From: Limnohabitans sp. | Lineage (GTDB): Bacteria > Pseudomonadota > Gammaproteobacteria > Burkholderiales > Burkholderiaceae_C | DNA: 13,422 nucleotides | Reading direction: 5' to 3' | NCBI GenBank assembly: GCA_009693225.1 | Contig: SHXP01000035.1 | Span: 1-13,422 of the forward strand | In this document: one piece after another, positions 1 through 6,922 of the stretch | Position numbering within the stretch: position 1 is the first letter of the stretch | Layout: each line of letters starts with the position of its first letter | Notes under the pieces: generated by a model | What the model saw: only the letters and a program-made list of their open reading frames with translations | Told to the model about the DNA's origin: nothing | Database searches by the model: none | Made by a program: the position numbers and the translations under genes

Positions 1-102
1 GAAATCGGTAGCCGACCGGCGCGTGCAAAACAAAGGGATCAGCTTCTGCCGTCGTATGGACGATCAGGAAAGATCCGTCAGCAATCGGTTCGCAAAGCGT
101 GC

Positions 103-1365
103 ATGGAAACCCGGTCTCAACAGCCAACTGGTCGACCAGGGGGCGGATTGCCGCTAAGTGGGTTCGAGAGTGCAGCGCAGGAGCACATGCATGCGCTCGG
201 TGTGCCAACGTCACGAGCTTTGAGTTTGTACGTTTCAAAAACGGAGAAGGTTAAGCGGCCGTGGTATTCGGAGGGCTCACGCTCGCAGGATCCCGACATG
301 CTTATATCGGAGGCCGTCGCCATTTCGACGCGCATCGCACCGTCGTTCATTCGGGTAGGTCAACTCGAGCTCTTCGGTCGCCGTACGCTCAAGAAGGAAC
401 ACCCGAAAGCGATGGAGGAGCTCAAGCAGATTGTGTTGCACTTGATTGATCGTGAGTACGGTGACGTCATCGACGAGAAACTAAGCACTGCCGAAAAAGT
501 GGTGTTGCTCGCGCGCGAGTTCCGCAGCCGCCTAACGTCGCTTGTGGCGAACTGGATCCGCGTCGGCTACTGCCAGGGCAACTTCAACAGCGACAACTGC
601 GCGGCCGGTGGCTTCACACTCGACTATGGTCCATTCGGATTTTGTGATGTGTTCAATCCGCTCTACCAGCCATGGACGGGTGGCGGACATCACTTCGCGT
701 TCTTGAATCAAGCCGTGGCAGCAGAACGCAACTTCCAAATGTTTTGTAAGGCGTTGCGGCCCTTGCTGAAATCACTTACGTCGCATCAGGACTATCTGCG
801 ACAGCTCGACGAGATTCGAAGTGGCTTTGCAACAGTGATGCAAGCGCAAATGGAGAAGATGTGGGCTGCCAAACTTGGACTCGGCACTTTTCACTCAGCG
901 TTGTTCATTGAGCTCGAAACGCTCATGGTGCAAACTCCTGTCGATTACACCCTCTTCTTTCGCGAGCTCTCGACGGTACCCGACGACATTGGCCCACTCA
1001 AAAAAAGCTTCTACGATGAATCAAAAGGGATGGACAAGCGCTGGTCAGAGTGGCTCGAAAAATGGAAATTCCTCATAGTCAGCGCCAGTACGAGCGACGC
1101 AAATGCTGTGCAGCCCCCTTCCCGTGAGGAGCTCTCTAGGCGGATGAAACTCATCAACCCAAAATACAGTTTGCGAGAGTGGTTTGTTGTGCCTGCTTAC
1201 AACCAAGCGACTGCGGGGAACTACTCTCTAGTTCGAGAGCTGCAGGAAGTCATGACTCAGCCCTACGCCGAGCAATCAAAGGAGGTGGAGGAGAAATACT
1301 ATAGGCCCAAGCCGTTTGAGTTCTTTGAGATCGCTGGATTGTCGTATGTAAGCTGCTCGTCATGA
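103..1365 (+). pseudogene. selO: SelO (YdiU) protein adenylyltransferase, N-terminally truncated or frameshifted
   Basis: SelO is a pseudokinase-fold enzyme that transfers AMP from ATP to hydroxyl side chains of proteins. The 420-residue frame matches SelO from about residue 25 (AQEHMHALGVPTSR) to its natural end, which has the family's C-terminal SCSS. The nucleotide-binding arginines R77 and R84 (TRIAPSFIRVG) and the metal-binding/catalytic set D164, N165 and D174 (NSDN...LDYGPFGF) are present. The N-terminal part is missing: no glycine-rich segment and no catalytic lysine of the KGxGxTPYSR region. Just upstream, fragments of the expected DGRA..SSVREFLAQEH stretch are spread over three frames: GADCR in frame 2 (about 137-151), WVRE in frame 3 (about 156-167), then AQEH in frame 1 (from about 175). 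Frame 1 is open to base 1 but does not look like SelO there. About 125 residues seem lost compared with E. coli YdiU (about 478 aa). Identity is near certain. Pseudogene status is likely, unless sequencing errors caused the frameshifts. Confidence 0.75.
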
Positions 1366-1553
1366 TTTTTCGAAAACTGATCGCGGCCCACGGTTGGCAC
1401 CCGGTTGGCACCCGGTTGGCTCTAGGCTAGAGGACATGGATTTTGGCCCTATGCGCTCACAGTACGAAAAAGACAAGCACAACAAACAAAGAGATACAAC
1501 ATGAGCCAAAGACCTTGGCACGAATAAGCATCTCAACTAGGCTGAGTTTTTAG
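1366..1553. other. Non-coding spacer between the selO remnant and the CoA-transferase remnant
   Basis: No recognisable gene or structured RNA is visible in these roughly 190 bases. They hold a short tandem repeat (listed separately) and two tiny frames joined by an ATGA overlap: a 22-codon frame from 1436 and an 8-codon frame from 1501. Neither resembles anything known and they are not called as genes. The stretch lies between two broken genes and probably marks old rearrangement. Confidence 0.5.
1391..1420. repeat. 11-bp tandem repeat, about 2.7 copies
   Basis: The unit CGGTTGGCACC occurs exactly at 1391-1401 and 1402-1412, followed by the first eight bases of a third copy at 1413-1420. The array starts 26 nt after the selO stop codon. 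It is short and could be a replication-slippage product. No function is evident. Confidence 0.85.
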
Positions 1554-1577
1554 GGCAGCTTCATTTCGGCCTTTGGC

Positions 1578-1961
1578 TTGCGCCACACGCTGGCCAGCCA
1601 GGGCTGCGCCTCAAACGGCAAGGGTGTGTTCCATGAAGTGGCTTTGGAAGACGCAGCGGCTTACCTTGCTTTGCCACGTCACTGGGGATTGACGCTGCCG
1701 CGCGGCAGCGTAGGTGGCGCGCACGCAGGCTATGCGGTGTATGCGTGTATCAAAGGACGTGTGGCAGTGGCGGCGCTGGAGCCGCATTTCGCGGCGCGTT
1801 TGGCAGAAGTGGCAGGCATCAAAGCGGCCAAGCCCAGGCAGGACTTGATGTTGCTGCCTTCTACACGGGTGAAGCTAAGTGATTTTTTTGCGGTTCTCAC
1901 GCGCAAGCAAATAGAAGCGCTGGCCACTGCGCACGACTTGCCATTGCTGACTATGTCTTAA
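1578..1961 (+). pseudogene. C-terminal remnant of a CaiB/BaiF family (class III) CoA-transferase
   Basis: The full-length family moves CoA between acyl-CoA thioesters and free acids and is usually about 380-400 residues. This frame has only 127 codons and begins at a TTG with no convincing ribosome-binding site. The homologous reading extends back to about 1560 (FISAFGL) before a TAG at 1551. Visible family signatures are FHEVALEDAA near the start, then GGAHAGYAVYACIKGRVAV and the typical ALEPHF at about residues 68-73. The end (LATAHDLPLLTMS) looks like a natural C-terminus. The N-terminal Rossmann part with the catalytic aspartate is absent, so no activity is expected. Its TAA stop overlaps the stop codon of the opposing MazF remnant in the palindrome TTAA (1958-1961). 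Family assignment is fairly sure, and decay is very likely. Confidence 0.7.
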
Positions 1962-2200
1962 CTCAGGCCGTACACCTGTTTAACAGCAGCTTCTAGGGAC
2001 GACATATCGTCTGCCGATAGCTCGCCAGTATGTTTGAGCAACCTGACTTTGTCTATGGTTCTGAGTTGATAACACAAGGCCACTGAGGATTCACCTGCGG
2101 ACGGCAGGCTGACGCTGACTGGCGAATGTGCTCGCGCACTGCTTTTGAACTGATCAACGAACTGCAGGCGCAAGTGGTGTCCCCTGCGCATGGAATGCAA
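1958..2200 (-). pseudogene. C-terminal remnant of a MazF/PemK-type mRNA interferase toxin
   Basis: MazF/PemK toxins are ribosome-independent endoribonucleases of about 110-120 residues, normally encoded with an antitoxin. In this 80-codon frame only residues from about 26 on look family-like: a beta-strand stretch SPVSVSLPS, then SVALCYQLRTIDKVRL, a hallmark of the toxin's C-terminal half, and GELSADDMSSLEAAVKQV as the last helix. Residues 1-25 are unrelated and lie opposite the VapC-like remnant. The first half of the toxin, with its RGDV/RPxLV-type strands, is missing, and no antitoxin gene is nearby. It is read as a broken toxin gene cut at about 2125. An intact short toxin is unlikely. 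The family call rests on motif recognition only. Confidence 0.65.
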
Positions 2201-2377
2201 GACGTGATGCTTACTCCCCTCAGTGCGTGTGAGATTGAACTTTCGGTTTACTACTACTACTTAACTTATGTATTGCTGGCTGAGCACTTGTCATGTCCTA
2301 TTGCAAGTCTGGACAAGGATTTGCGCAAAGCGGCGAAAAGAAGCGGTATTGCCATCGCCGCTTTAGATCTGCAATAA
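2126..2377 (+). pseudogene. C-terminal remnant of a VapC-like PIN-domain toxin
   Basis: PIN-domain VapC toxins are about 130-residue Mg-dependent ribonucleases. This 83-codon frame matches the C-terminal part: a helix AFELINEL, then a segment ending in YVLLAEHLSCPIASLD, followed by KDLRKAAKRSGI. That is the usual YxxLAExLxxPLxTxDxxLxxAA pattern. The N-terminal third with the first catalytic acidic residues is gone. The aspartate of the usual YDAxY/YDCxY motif appears replaced by tyrosine in a YYYYLTY run (residues 41-47), which one G-to-T change per GAC codon would explain. No VapB antitoxin is seen. Its 5' edge meets the 5' edge of the MazF remnant head to head. No ribonuclease activity is expected. 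Confidence 0.6.
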
Positions 2378-2384
2378 GCAAGCA

Positions 2385-3203
2385 TTAATTTCTTGCCGCT
2401 TTGTGATTCTCATCCGGTTTGAGCGTGGACAAGCGCTCAACCAATTGAACTCGGTTGTCTACGCCGAGCTTGCGAAAAGCATGACCCAAGTGCGTTCTTA
2501 CCGTTGTAAAAGCGATGCCTAGCTTTTTGGCGATCTGCTTGTCGCTAAAGCCTGCGGCGGCCAGCCCGGCAATTTCTTTTTCTCTCATGCTTAACAAAGA
2601 CTTGACTGGTAATCTGGCGCTGCCTTCCAGCAGATCGAACTCCATTTCAAGTGAATCTTCCTGAGCGCTATCGACAAACAACCCATTGTGTCTGGCCCGG
2701 CTCAATGCCGCAGTGAATGCAGGCTTGAGCAATTCCAGAATATCCAGTGTTTCACGGTCAAACCGGTCCCGTCGACGATGCCGCCAGATTCGCATATCAC
2801 CCAAGTTAACCGTGCCCTGCCAAGCGTACAAATTGACTCCCCAATAAAGTCCGTCCAAAGCCAAAAAATCATTGAAAAATTCGGTTTTTATCAAATCGTG
2901 TTGAGGCATGACTTCTTCGACCAGCACAGGACATCGCATTTTTTGCATGATGGGCGTGATCGGATCCTGAAACTGGTAAAAGTTTTCATAGCGCCTGAGG
3001 TTGGTGTCGTCCATATTCAGCGCAACCCGGTTGCCAAATCGCATTTCAGCATCATTCCATACATACGAGGCGTAGTAATCAGCATCCAGCAATTCAAGCA
3101 ATTGATGGCCGACCAATTCCCTGACTTGTGCTTCCCCGTAGGGTTCCGCCAGGGTTTTGATCACCTTAGACAGTATTTTTAATTTGGCTGGGGAGAGGTA
3201 CAT
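2385..3203 (-). CDS. LuxR-family transcriptional regulator, probable regulator of the adjacent catabolic operon
   Basis: A 272-residue DNA-binding regulator. The C-terminal LuxR/GerE-type helix-turn-helix spans about residues 204-258, from LSMREKEIAGLAAAGFSDKQ through IAKKLGIAFTTVRTHLGHAF to RVQLVERL. This is a good match to the family pattern (TxREXEVLxLxAxGxSNKEIAxxLxISxxTVKxHLxxIxxKL). The N-terminal ~190 residues form a probable ligand-sensing module of GAF-like predicted fold, rich in aromatics, without phosphoreceiver motifs, so it probably senses a small molecule. The gene is divergent from the amidase, with 161 nt between the proposed start codons, which is a typical layout for a local pathway regulator. 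The ribosome-binding site before the ATG is weak. Activator or repressor mode cannot be told from sequence. The stop lies only 7 nt from the end of the convergent VapC remnant. Confidence 0.88.
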   Translation of the reverse strand: MYLSPAKLKILSKVIKTLAEPYGEAQVRELVGHQLLELLDADYYASYVWNDAEMRFGNRVALNMDDTNLRRYENFYQFQDPITPIMQKMRCPVLVEEVMPQHDLIKTEFFNDFLALDGLYWGVNLYAWQGTVNLGDMRIWRHRRRDRFDRETLDILELLKPAFTAALSRARHNGLFVDSAQEDSLEMEFDLLEGSARLPVKSLLSMREKEIAGLAAAGFSDKQIAKKLGIAFTTVRTHLGHAFRKLGVDNRVQLVERLSTLKPDENHKAARN

Positions 3204-3291
3204 GGCTTGTTCCGATAAACAGTTTCAAGCAGCAATTTCATTCTAAACACAAGTGGAAACCCTATCATCAATCATGAGGATGTCTAAGCAC

Positions 3292-3321
3292 TTGCATCAT
3301 CGATACGATGCGGACTATATC
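3292..3321 (+). promoter_or_regulatory. Candidate sigma-70 promoter for the amidase operon
   Basis: TTGCAT (3292-3297) and TATATC (3316-3321) are separated by 18 nt, an acceptable sigma-70-like pair in the divergent gap. Transcription would begin near 3328. That lies downstream of the upstream-most ATG (3308) but about 37 nt ahead of the ATG at 3365, which supports 3365 as the amidase start. This is a by-eye match, not a scored prediction. Confidence 0.4.
3294..3311. promoter_or_regulatory. Imperfect palindrome in the promoter spacer, possible operator
   Basis: The 18-mer GCATCATCGATACGATGC has 4-bp outer arms GCAT/ATGC, and an internal perfect 5-bp inverted repeat CATCG-ATA-CGATG at 3298-3310. 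It overlaps the -35 end and fills much of the spacer of the candidate promoter. It could be a binding site for the divergent LuxR-type regulator. Short palindromes also arise by chance, so this is tentative. Confidence 0.3.
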
Positions 3322-3364
3322 CCTTAGTCATACCCCTCAAGCCTTGTCTGCAAAGAAACCAGCC

Positions 3365-4780
3365 ATGAACCTCAAAGAACTGACCATCGTTGAATCCCGG
3401 GCTCACATGGTCAAGGGCACTTTTTCCGCCACTGAATATGTCACTGAACTCTTGCGCAGTGAGCCAGATGCGGTTTCGCTCAATGCCTTTGTTGCGCGCG
3501 ATACCGGGCAAATGCTCAAAGAGGCAGCCGCAGCAGATGCTTCGGGTGCAAGCCGGAATGCGGCCAAGCTGCTTGCCGGTATCCCCATCGCTCTCAAGGA
3601 CAACATCAACACCACAGGCCTGCCGACCACCGGTTGCACCGGGGCACTCAAGGGAAAAACCCCTGCAGAAAACGCCCCCGTGGCCCGTCAGTTGTTCGAT
3701 GCCGGTGCCATTTTGGCCGGTAAAAACAATATGCACGAGTTGGCTTTCGGTATCACCAACAACAACGCTGTCACCGGAGCTGCGCGCAATCCCTGGCAAA
3801 CCGACCTGATCCCGGGCGGCAGCAGCGGCGGCTCGGCGGCGGCCGTCGGCGGGCGACTGGTGCCTGCCGCCATCGGTACAGATACCGGCGCATCTGTCAG
3901 ATTGCCTGCCGCGCTATGCGGTGTCACCGGTTTTCGCCCTAGCATGGATCGTTACAGCCAGCGTGGCATTCTGCCGATTTCACACACCCGGGATACGCCG
4001 GGCCCGATTGCCCGCAGTGTGGCTGACATTCAATTGCTGGATCAACTGTTGTCAGGTAAAGCGCAGACCAGCGCTGCTATTGATTTACGCGGCCTGCGCA
4101 TCGGTCTTCCCAGGACTTACTTTTTCACCGGGTTGGACAGTGAATTGCAAGCTGTGATTGAGCAGGCCATTCAAAGCCTGTCCGCTGCCGGCGTGCACTG
4201 GGTTGAAGGCGAAGTGGCCGAGCTTGCTGAGCTCAACGGCGCAGTTGGTTTTCCTGTGGCCTTGTATGAAGTGATGCAGGATATGCCTGTTTATTTGAAA
4301 GAAAGCGGCTATACACTAAACATGCCTGAACTGGTTGCAGGGATTGGCAGTCCGGATGTCGCAGGTTTGATGAGTTCTTTACTGGGTGAAGGTGCCATAC
4401 CTCAAGAGGTGTATGAACAGGCATTGCGCATCCGCAAGCTGCTGCAAATCAACTACGCCAGCTACTTTGCCGATAAGCAAGTGGATGCCATGTTGTTTCC
4501 CACATCGCCTTTGCCTGCCCGTCCGATTGGTGAGGATGAAACTGTCTTGCTCGGGTCTGAACAGGTACCCACTTTTTTCACCTTTATTCGCAATACTGAC
4601 CCCGGGAGTAATGCCGGTATCCCGGGTATCAGCATTCCTGCAGGCCTGACCCGCAGCGCTTTGCCTGTGGGTCTGGAGCTCGATGGTCCGCATGGTTCTG
4701 ATGCACGCTTGCTGGCGATTGCGCAAGCCATGGAAAGCGTTCTGGGTCCTCTGCCTATCCCCCAAGGTCATTTTTCCTGA
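3365..4780 (+). CDS. Amidase-signature family amidohydrolase (indoleacetamide/mandelamide hydrolase-like)
   Basis: Hydrolyses a carboxamide to the carboxylic acid and ammonia, presumably in the cytoplasm. Numbered from the ATG at 3365 (471 aa), the Ser-cisSer-Lys triad is visible: K78 in PIALKDN, S153 in GGSSGGS (151-157), and S177 in GTDTGASVRLPA (171-182), 24 residues after S153 as in the family. The nucleophile motif reads GAS instead of the common GGS. This variant, with the following ALCGVTGFRP and SHTRDTPGPIARS, is what I recall from indoleacetamide and mandelamide hydrolases. The in-frame ATG at 3308 would add 19 residues with no family likeness and lies upstream of the predicted transcript start, so 3365 is preferred. 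It is first in the + strand run, 71 nt before the transporter genes, implying that the imported solute carries an amide. The exact substrate is unknown. Confidence 0.9.
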   Translation: MNLKELTIVESRAHMVKGTFSATEYVTELLRSEPDAVSLNAFVARDTGQMLKEAAAADASGASRNAAKLLAGIPIALKDNINTTGLPTTGCTGALKGKTPAENAPVARQLFDAGAILAGKNNMHELAFGITNNNAVTGAARNPWQTDLIPGGSSGGSAAAVGGRLVPAAIGTDTGASVRLPAALCGVTGFRPSMDRYSQRGILPISHTRDTPGPIARSVADIQLLDQLLSGKAQTSAAIDLRGLRIGLPRTYFFTGLDSELQAVIEQAIQSLSAAGVHWVEGEVAELAELNGAVGFPVALYEVMQDMPVYLKESGYTLNMPELVAGIGSPDVAGLMSSLLGEGAIPQEVYEQALRIRKLLQINYASYFADKQVDAMLFPTSPLPARPIGEDETVLLGSEQVPTFFTFIRNTDPGSNAGIPGISIPAGLTRSALPVGLELDGPHGSDARLLAIAQAMESVLGPLPIPQGHFS

Positions 4781-4851
4781 GTGTTGTCCACGCGGGCCTG
4801 ACTGCCCCTTCTTTTGTTTTCATTCACCTTGTTTTGAATTGGAGTTAACTT

Positions 4852-6018
4852 ATGAAACGTCGTTCATTTATCCAAAACAGTCTGGCGCTAGGTAGTCTGG
4901 TCGGGGCGGATCTGCTGTTGCCGCATCTCGCCTTTGCCGCCAGTCCGGTCAAAGTCGGCCTGATGATTCCCATGAGCGGTCCAGCCGGTTTGTTCGGACC
5001 TTCCAGCAAGAATTGCGGCGAATTGGCGGTAGCCGAGATCAATGCACGAGGCGGTCTGGCTGGCAGACCGATTGAACTGATCATCAGTGATGCTGGTGTC
5101 CCGCCCGCAGAGGCCAGCCAGGGTGCACTCAAGCTATGGAAAGGGCAACAGGTGGAAGCCTTTGTCGGCATGCACGACTCTGCGGTTCGGGGTGCGCTGG
5201 TCGGTGTGTTCAAGGGACAAGTACCATATATTTATACCTCTACTTACGAGGGTGGTGAATGCTCACCGGGGACCCAGGTGCTGGCAGAAACACCGACACA
5301 GCAGTTGGAACCGGTCATCCCTTGGCTCAGCAAAGAGCGCAAATTAAAAAACTGGTACCTGATTGGAAACGACTACAACTGGCCGCGCGACACCAATGCC
5401 ATGGCCAAACAATACATCGCCTCAGCAGGAGGCAAAGTGGTCGGAGAAGAATACCTGCCGTTCACGACAGACAACTTTGATGCCAACCTTGCCAAAATCA
5501 AAGCCAGCGGCGCCGATGCTGTTCTGATCACCTTGGTGGGCGGTGCGTCTGTCGGCTTTAACCGGGCATTTGCCAGTTTCGGGCTGGCCGACAAAGTTAC
5601 CCGGCTAGGAACGCTCATAGAAGAAAACACCTTGGGTGGCATCGGCATGGAAAATGCAGCCAATCTTTATTCTTCCTCAGGTTACTTTGCCTCGATTGAC
5701 ACACCGGCAGCGATTGATTTTGCTAAACGCTATGGCGCGAAATTCGGTGCCCAGGCTCCGGCCCTCAACGCATTGGCGCAATCTGTGTATGACGGCTTTT
5801 TACTGCTGGAAGCCATGGCCAAAAAATCCGGCTCTATGGATCCGAAAAAAATGGAGACAGCGGCCGAAGGCATCAGCTTTTCCAGCCCACGCGGCGACAC
5901 CACCATGCACCAAAGACACGGCAAAAAAGACATTTACCTGGCCAAAGCGGAAGGCAACGGTTTCAAAGTCGTCACGGTGTTCAAACAAGTCGATGCAGGA
6001 AAGAACTGCAAAGCCTGA
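4852..6018 (+). CDS. ABC transporter periplasmic substrate-binding protein, amide/urea/branched-chain amino acid type
   Basis: Periplasmic receptor of 388 residues that delivers solute to the Liv-type permeases encoded next. The N-terminus is a signal peptide with a twin-arginine-like motif (KRRSFIQ, residues 2-8), a hydrophobic core, and a likely AFA|A cleavage after residue 29. The mature part starts with VKVGLMIPMSGPAGLFG, the usual opening of type-I periplasmic binding proteins (Peripla_BP_5/6). Segments such as YIYTSTYEGGEC, WYLIGNDYNWPRDTNA and a C-terminal HGKKDIYLAKA are closer to AmiC/UrtA (amide and urea binders) than to LivJ/LivK. This fits the amidase immediately upstream. GGAG at 4841-4844 is a well-placed ribosome-binding site. 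An amide or aromatic-acid ligand is an inference from similarity and neighbours. Confidence 0.9.
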   Translation: MKRRSFIQNSLALGSLVGADLLLPHLAFAASPVKVGLMIPMSGPAGLFGPSSKNCGELAVAEINARGGLAGRPIELIISDAGVPPAEASQGALKLWKGQQVEAFVGMHDSAVRGALVGVFKGQVPYIYTSTYEGGECSPGTQVLAETPTQQLEPVIPWLSKERKLKNWYLIGNDYNWPRDTNAMAKQYIASAGGKVVGEEYLPFTTDNFDANLAKIKASGADAVLITLVGGASVGFNRAFASFGLADKVTRLGTLIEENTLGGIGMENAANLYSSSGYFASIDTPAAIDFAKRYGAKFGAQAPALNALAQSVYDGFLLLEAMAKKSGSMDPKKMETAAEGISFSSPRGDTTMHQRHGKKDIYLAKAEGNGFKVVTVFKQVDAGKNCKA

Positions 6019-6067
6019 TTACTTTGCGCCAGCAGCCGGTGTCTGAGTTCAAACAGTAAGTTACTTC

Positions 6068-6922
6068 ATGGACAGTTCCACCATCACCTTGCTGCTTAAT
6101 CTTGTCTACCATGTCCTGGTGCTGTCGCTGGTGGCACTGGGACTGGGCATGGTGTTTGGCATGCTCGGCGTGATGAACATGGCGCAAGGCGAATTTTTGA
6201 CCTTAGGTGCCTATGCCATGGTGGTTGCCCAGCGCATGCAGATTGCCGCCGTATGGGGGATATTGCTGGCAATACTGGTGACGGCAACGCTGGGCTATCT
6301 GATTGAACGCTGGCTGGTCAGACCTTTGCAAACCAGACCGCTGGATACCTTGCTGGCCACCTGGGGTTTGAGCCTGTTACTGCGCAAAGGTATAGAGGCT
6401 GTTTTTGGCCGCCAGTATCAAAACATCACTCAACAAATCGGCGGATCCACCCAAATATTTTCTGTCGATTACCCCAGTTACAGGGTAGCGCTGATGCTGG
6501 CCATTGTTTGCGGTTTGCTGATGCTTGGCCTTTGGTACAAACACAGTACTGCCGGTACCAGGCTCAAGGCCTCGGTTGCCAACCCGGTGCTTGCACAAGC
6601 CATAGGCATAGATGTCAAGCGCCAGGCGTGCATGGCATTTGTCTGCGGCGTGGCTTGCACAGGACTGGCCGGTGCCCTGCTCGCTCCGCTGGTCAGGGTT
6701 GAACCTTTAATGGGCATGGACTACCTGCTAGGCAGTTTTTTTGTGTTGGTGGTGGGCGGGCTAGGCAGTTTGTCCGGTTTGTTTGCAGGTGCCGGCATCA
6801 TCGGCAGCACACAAGTGCTGGTCTCCACCTTGCTGGATCAAACCTACGGTTACCTGGCGGTCTTGACTTTGTCTATCGGCTTTTTATGGCTGCGTCCGCA
6901 TGGCTTACTCTCAAACCGCTAA
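6068..6922 (+). CDS. LivH-type ABC transporter permease
   Basis: Inner-membrane permease of 284 residues, the normal size for LivH. It contains several hydrophobic membrane segments. The early run GLGMVFGMLGVMNMAQGEF (about residues 21-39) is the well-conserved LivH signature (G.NMAHG.F-type). Later come GIDVKRQACMAFVCGVACTG and the Gly-rich FVLVVGGLGSLSGLFAGA near the C-terminus. It should pair with the LivM half of the next gene to form the translocation path for the solute bound by the upstream receptor. It starts 49 nt after the binding-protein stop with only a weak ribosome-binding site. Its 3' end overlaps the next gene by 23 nt, implying coupled translation. Confidence 0.93.
   Translation: MDSSTITLLLNLVYHVLVLSLVALGLGMVFGMLGVMNMAQGEFLTLGAYAMVVAQRMQIAAVWGILLAILVTATLGYLIERWLVRPLQTRPLDTLLATWGLSLLLRKGIEAVFGRQYQNITQQIGGSTQIFSVDYPSYRVALMLAIVCGLLMLGLWYKHSTAGTRLKASVANPVLAQAIGIDVKRQACMAFVCGVACTGLAGALLAPLVRVEPLMGMDYLLGSFFVLVVGGLGSLSGLFAGAGIIGSTQVLVSTLLDQTYGYLAVLTLSIGFLWLRPHGLLSNR

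Noticed and set aside
1367..1376. TTTTCGAAAA palindrome just after the selO remnant, considered as a terminator
   Set aside because: The arms are AT-rich, there is no loop and no following T-run, so it does not look like a Rho-independent terminator.
1436..1527. Two tiny frames (22 and 8 codons) linked by ATGA in the selO-downstream spacer
   Set aside because: They are very short, have no recognisable similarity and no strong ribosome-binding site. Chance frames in decayed DNA are a better explanation.
1..2384. Possible mobile element explaining the broken genes
   Set aside because: No transposase, integrase, terminal inverted repeats or target-site duplications could be recognised, so only rearrangement of unknown cause is claimed.
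3204..3290. Sigma-70 promoter for the LuxR-type gene on the minus strand
   Set aside because: The best pair found (TTGATG and TAGAAT) has a 20-nt spacer, which is too poor to report as a feature.
3284..3799. 171-codon minus-strand frame over the amidase start and divergent promoter
   Set aside because: It overlaps the conserved amidase frame and has no family motif. It is explained by codon bias of the real gene.
4781..4851. Terminator between the amidase and the substrate-binding protein gene
   Set aside because: The gap is only 71 nt, with GC stretches but no clear hairpin followed by a T-run. The genes are treated as one operon.
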